A stretch of DNA of 64,000 nucleotides from contig CP126168.1 in the NCBI GenBank assembly GCA_032881465.1, positions 3,163,501 through 3,227,500 of the forward strand, written 5' to 3'. Below, in pieces: positions 61,036-64,000 of the stretch (the stretch's first letter is position 1; every line of letters starts with the position of its first letter). The stretch is from Parvibaculaceae bacterium PLY_AMNH_Bact1 (GTDB lineage Bacteria > Pseudomonadota > Alphaproteobacteria > Parvibaculales > Parvibaculaceae). Made by a program: the position numbers and the translations under genes. Below the pieces are notes generated by a model that was not told the DNA's origin, did no database searches, and saw nothing but the letters and a program-made list of their open reading frames with translations.

Positions 61036-61704
61036 TTAGCTGGCGCGTTTAAGCACCTTGTCCAACATAGCTGTTTCCTCAGCAATACAGGCCGCAAAGC
61101 TTGGCCGCGCATGCATGCGCGCCAGATAGTCGGTGAGATTTGGATATGCGTCTGCACCTGGCTTAAAACCGGCATGGGCGAAATTCACAAACTGAGTGGC
61201 AATCGCGATATCGGCAATCGAAAAGGCGTCACCTACAAGGAATTCACGCGAACCAACCTGCGCCTCCAGATATTGGAAATAGGGGGGCAGCTTTTCTTCG
61301 ATGGTCTTGGCCGCCGTCGCCGTGTCAGGCTCCTTACCCATGAGTGGCCCAACAACCATAGGCCGAAAGGTCCCCATACCGATATGCCCGGCAAGCTCAG
61401 AATCCCCATATTCTTCAAACCAAAGCGCCCGACCATAGTCAGTAGGATCCGAAGGGTAGAGCGCCGGTGCGGGAACTTTCTTTTCCAGATACCCGCAAAT
61501 GGCAGATGAGTCTGCCAGAAACAGGTCCGCTTCTTCATCTTTCAGCACAGGAATTCGCTTCAGCGGAGAAATTTCTGCAAACCAGTCTGGTGGCGGAAAA
61601 ATGTTCACATTCTCCAGCGTGTACTCAAGCCCCTTCTCAGTGAGAAACACGCGCGCCTTGCGAACGAACGGCGACAGTGCCGCTCCGTAGATGATCAATC
61701 CCAT
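61036..61704 (-). CDS. glutathione S-transferase family protein
   Basis: A 222-residue cytosolic GST-fold protein. The N-terminal thioredoxin-like domain starts LIIYGAALSPFVRKARVFLTEKGLEYTLENV, with the putative catalytic Ser in SPFVRK, and has PVLKDEEADLFLADSSAICGYLE (the cis-Pro and the glutathione gamma-glutamyl contact). The C-terminal helical domain holds FLVGDAFSIADIAIATQF, the N-capping motif. Substrate unknown. Upstream of the acyl-CoA synthetase, 71 bases apart, same strand. Confidence 0.92.
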   Translation of the reverse strand: MGLIIYGAALSPFVRKARVFLTEKGLEYTLENVNIFPPPDWFAEISPLKRIPVLKDEEADLFLADSSAICGYLEKKVPAPALYPSDPTDYGRALWFEEYGDSELAGHIGMGTFRPMVVGPLMGKEPDTATAAKTIEEKLPPYFQYLEAQVGSREFLVGDAFSIADIAIATQFVNFAHAGFKPGADAYPNLTDYLARMHARPSFAACIAEETAMLDKVLKRAS

Positions 61705-61732
61705 GGCTCATCTCCCTGTCTCATTTGCCGGA

Positions 61733-62530
61733 TCAGTCGATCTCAGCAAAGATCTTTTCCATTCTTTTGACTTCTTTTTTGTAGGCCTTGTCAGAAACGA
61801 AGGGCCCGAACTTAGAAAATTCTTTGACGTCCGCGATCTCAACCTTGCCACCGGATTTCGGCAGAACTTTTAGATAGCCGCCTTCTCGGTCAATAATCGG
61901 AATGATCTCATTGCGACGGGAGAAAATACGACGCATCTGCGCCGACTGCTCCATAAAGGCTTCGAACTCACCTTCATCCACATCGATGAGCATCTGGTAG
62001 GCGTCCACGAACTCTTTGACGAACGCGTGCTCCACAATCTGCAGATTGGAAATCACCCAGCACCGGTCTTCGAATATCCAGTAGTAGCCCAGGCCAATAA
62101 ACTCGCCCTCTTTGGTGAGATATGGAAAGAAGGGAAAGGACCGACACGCCATCAGGCGGTTATCGCGCTCACATTTCGCAGCACCCTTGCAGACACAGGC
62201 CACGCAGGTCTCGTTAATGTCCTTAACCTCTGCGACCGCATGTTTGTCATCCGGATCAGGCTTGTACTTCTTCCAAAGCTTGGTCCGCTTCTTGATTACC
62301 TTCCACTCAGGAGGGGATGCCGCTGGGATGGCGTTTTCAACATCACAGCAGACCGGGTCGCCATTGTTCAGTGGCGCGCAGAACTGTCCGCAATCATATT
62401 TCTCCGAAATGGAGGCGTTGAAGTTTCGGTAGATGGTCTCGAAATGCTTCTTACGTGCGGTCATTGAAGGCGCAGGCTCCCGCTCAAAATTGTTCCTAAC
62501 CGGGGTACCAAGCTTTGACGGAAACATCAA
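61733..62530 (-). CDS. cysteine-cluster protein, YkgJ-like
   Basis: A 265-residue soluble protein with clustered cysteines: CGQFC and VCCDV near residues 47-62, then CVACVCKGAAKC and MACRSFPFFPYL around 108-128. This arrangement recalls YkgJ-type iron/zinc cluster proteins (Cys-rich zinc/iron-binding), but I do not recognise the exact family. Charged, no membrane segment. Start is uncertain: ATG at 62530, 62527 or 62464 (MTARKKHF) all fit; the first is listed. It lies 28 bases before the GST gene in the same direction. Confidence 0.7.
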   Translation of the reverse strand: MMFPSKLGTPVRNNFEREPAPSMTARKKHFETIYRNFNASISEKYDCGQFCAPLNNGDPVCCDVENAIPAASPPEWKVIKKRTKLWKKYKPDPDDKHAVAEVKDINETCVACVCKGAAKCERDNRLMACRSFPFFPYLTKEGEFIGLGYYWIFEDRCWVISNLQIVEHAFVKEFVDAYQMLIDVDEGEFEAFMEQSAQMRRIFSRRNEIIPIIDREGGYLKVLPKSGGKVEIADVKEFSKFGPFVSDKAYKKEVKRMEKIFAEID

Positions 62531-62656
62531 TCATCCCACGCCGGTAAACCACCCCAAGGCCCTATCCATCGCGCGGATATTATGTTCCCCGAAGCCTCGC
62601 CTTTACATAAATCGTCGGATCGCTAGGATCGCGCACCCCTAACCAATAGGTATTCA

Positions 62657-63613
62657 ATGCGTATCACCCTAGCTGCTCTCGCCTTAGTTCTCTCCGGTAT
62701 TACACCCGTCCTGGCAAACACGCCAAAGGTTGTGGCGAGTTTAAAGCCCATTCATAGCCTGGTTGCAGCAGTCATGGGGGAGACCGGCAGTCCTGAGCTT
62801 TTGGTCACTGGTGCAGCCTCCCCTCACACTTTTTCTCTAAAACCCTCGCAGGCAGCATCACTGACGGAGGCTGACCTGATTTTTTGGGTTGATCCGGCGT
62901 TAGAGGGTTTCCTCGTCAGTCCGATGGCAAACCTTGCAAAAGAAAATGCGTCTGTACCTCTCCTGAACACAGAGGGTGTCACCTTGCTCGAAGCTCGCGA
63001 GGGAGGCATTTGGGAATCCCACGATGAAGATGACCACCACGGCCATGAGCATGGACATGCTGACGAGCATCAAGATGTGCACGAAGAAGAAACTGATCAC
63101 CAGATGATCGACCCCCATTTTTGGCTCGACATTGGCAATGGGGTCGCCCTTGTCACCACCATTGAACATCAATTGAGCAAAGTCTATCCGGACCTCGCAC
63201 CTGTTTTTGCAGAGAACGCGTCTGCGTTTCGCGACCAACTATTGTTGCTGGACACTGAGTTGAAAGAGCAACTAGCCCCAGTCAGCACGCAGCCTTACAT
63301 CGTGTTTCATGATGCCTATCAATATTTTGAGGAACGCTATGACCTGTCACCCGCAGGGTCGGTGACTGCCAACCCCGAGGTCAGACCCGGCGCTAGACGC
63401 ATTGCAGATCTAAGACAAGCAAGCAGCACGGCAATCTGCGTTTTTGCAGAGCCTCAGTTTGAAGCACGCATCCTGCAGCGCCTGACAGAAGACGAAGACG
63501 TTCATCTGGGCTATCTGGACCCATTGGGAAGTGCCCTTCCTGCCGGACCAGATCACTACGCAGCAACCCTTAGAGCACTTGCAAACAGCATTACAGACTG
63601 CTTGTCACAATAA
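62657..63613 (+). CDS. znuA: zinc ABC transporter substrate-binding protein
   Basis: Periplasmic zinc-binding protein of 318 residues, with signal peptide (about 1-21, ending in PVLA). Metal ligands: the first His in LKPIHSLVAAVM, second in ASPHTFSLKPSQA, third in DPHFWLD and the late HDAYQYFEERYDL. A His/Asp/Glu-rich loop at about residues 123-152 (DEDDHHGHEHGHADEHQD) is typical of ZnuA and may buffer zinc. No znuB or znuC lies beside it; the next gene, convergent, is a thiolase. Zinc control by Zur is likely, but no convincing Zur box is seen. Confidence 0.95.
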   Translation: MRITLAALALVLSGITPVLANTPKVVASLKPIHSLVAAVMGETGSPELLVTGAASPHTFSLKPSQAASLTEADLIFWVDPALEGFLVSPMANLAKENASVPLLNTEGVTLLEAREGGIWESHDEDDHHGHEHGHADEHQDVHEEETDHQMIDPHFWLDIGNGVALVTTIEHQLSKVYPDLAPVFAENASAFRDQLLLLDTELKEQLAPVSTQPYIVFHDAYQYFEERYDLSPAGSVTANPEVRPGARRIADLRQASSTAICVFAEPQFEARILQRLTEDEDVHLGYLDPLGSALPAGPDHYAATLRALANSITDCLSQ

Positions 63614-63641
63614 AAAAGGCGGCACCGAAGCACCGCCTTTT
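63614..63641. terminator. bidirectional terminator between znuA and thiolase
   Basis: AAAAGGCGG (63614-63622) and CCGCCTTTT (63633-63641) form a perfect 9-bp stem with a 10-nt loop, starting immediately after the znuA stop. The A and T ends let it act on both strands, serving both convergent genes. Confidence 0.88.
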
Positions 63642-63661
63642 GAAACTCTATCGGTGAGATC

Positions 63662-64000
63662 TCAGAGACGCTCAACGATCGATACATTGGCAAGTCCACC
63701 ACCTTCACACATGGTCTGAAGGCCATAGCGCTTATTCTTCTTCTGCAGCGCATGGATCAATGTGGTCATGAGCTTCGTACCGGAACCACCAAGCGGGTGA
63801 CCCAGCGCAATCGCGCCGCCATTCACATTGAGACGCTCAGGATCAGCACCTGTTTCTTTCAGCCATGCCGCAGGAACAGAAGCAAAAGCTTCGTTCACTT
63901 CGAAAAGATCAATGTCATCAATCTTCATGCCGGTCTTTTCAAGTGCGACCTGAGTTGCCGGAATTGGGGCTTCTAGCATGATGACCGGATCGCCACCTGT
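63662..64000 (-). CDS. acetyl-CoA acetyltransferase / thiolase (5' end outside window)
   Basis: C-terminal part (113 residues visible) of a thiolase of the degradative/biosynthetic type. Visible are EVNEAFASVPAAWLKETGAD, the catalytic His in NGGAIALGHPLGGSG and the catalytic Cys in MCEGGGLANVSIVERL. The active-site Cys that takes the acyl group lies outside the window. It would cleave 3-oxoacyl-CoA or condense acetyl-CoA units. Ends 20 bases from the terminator shared with znuA. Confidence 0.93.
   Translation of the reverse strand, partial: TGGDPVIMLEAPIPATQVALEKTGMKIDDIDLFEVNEAFASVPAAWLKETGADPERLNVNGGAIALGHPLGGSGTKLMTTLIHALQKKNKRYGLQTMCEGGGLANVSIVERL

Noticed and set aside
62576-62588. GATATTATGTTCC before znuA as a Zur box
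   Set aside because: It resembles only part of the alphaproteobacterial Zur consensus and lacks the second arm, so I do not call it.
62617-62632. GGATCGC direct repeat before znuA
   Set aside because: Two 7-base copies two bases apart in a GC-rich region can arise by chance; no link to a known regulator.
1-64000. CRISPR arrays, insertion sequences, phage genes, tRNA or rRNA genes
   Set aside because: I looked for regularly spaced repeats, transposase or integrase motifs and tRNA-like folds and found none that I could support.

Overview
The window reads as chromosomal DNA of a free-living alphaproteobacterium, most likely from the Rhizobiales/Parvibaculales side of the class. No 16S rRNA gene is present, so this rests on gene order and regulatory sites. 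The orders argH-lptM-lysA-DUF4175, ftsE-ftsX-ydcF-plsC, hisC-tyrC divergent from metX-metW, and adenosyltransferase-etfB-etfA-3-hydroxybutyryl-CoA dehydrogenase are familiar from that group. A TTAA-N7-TTAA site (CtrA type) before ftsE and a GAAC-N7-GAAC site (alphaproteobacterial LexA type) before nrdJ fit the same class. Genes are dense, many are coupled by ATGA/GTGA overlaps, and I see no insertion sequence, prophage, CRISPR array, tRNA or rRNA. This is core chromosome rather than an island.

Layout. 0-7 kb: 3' part of a LinB-like haloalkane dehalogenase, a DUF2975 membrane protein with its XRE regulator and a tiny lipoprotein, cytochrome b561, a PduO-type corrinoid adenosyltransferase, a cysteine-less LOV-like PAS protein, etfBA, 3-hydroxybutyryl-CoA dehydrogenase and a GFA-family protein. 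7-14 kb: PAS_5 protein, TlpA-like thioredoxin, argH-lptM-lysA-DUF4175. 14-24 kb: zinc-ribbon protein, ftsEX, ydcF, plsC, B12-dependent ribonucleotide reductase, YcaQ-like protein, ChaC-like cyclotransferase, DUF2125 protein. 24-28 kb: tyrC-hisC facing metX-metW, then a PII protein. 28-35 kb: methyltransferase, gloB, cupin, polysaccharide deacetylase, YcbK-like protein, PhaR, degenerate GGDEF/EAL protein. 35-40 kb: gamma-glutamyltransferase, enoyl-CoA hydratase, YeiH transporter, dienoyl-CoA-reductase-like SDR. 40-45 kb: alpha/beta hydrolase, pabB-pabA-pabC, two small membrane proteins, rpmF. 45-53 kb: MgtC/DUF4010 protein, serine hydrolase with its usual N-terminal domain encoded separately, DUF1329 protein with HxlR regulator, membrane-anchored ClpP-like protein, ald. 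53-64 kb: NUDIX, DUF2061, a complete polyamine ABC transporter (binding protein, two permeases, ATPase), MerR regulator, acyl-CoA synthetase, GST, cysteine-cluster protein, orphan znuA and the 3' part of a thiolase.

Together the genes suggest an aerobic heterotroph that lives on fatty acids, polyhydroxyalkanoate and similar acyl-CoA substrates (ETF, hydroxyacyl-CoA dehydrogenase, enoyl-CoA hydratase, thiolase, acyl-CoA synthetase, PhaR). It relies on cobalamin for DNA precursor synthesis and makes Arg, Lys, Tyr, His, Met and p-aminobenzoate. I found no clear new multi-gene system. The most interesting signals are small: a LOV-like sensor that has lost its photoactive cysteine, a 37-nt twin-hairpin element found just after two unrelated genes, a structured leader on metX, a serine-hydrolase family split into two divergent genes, LexA and CtrA boxes in front of nrdJ and ftsE, and several palindromes or tandem repeats beside regulator genes.
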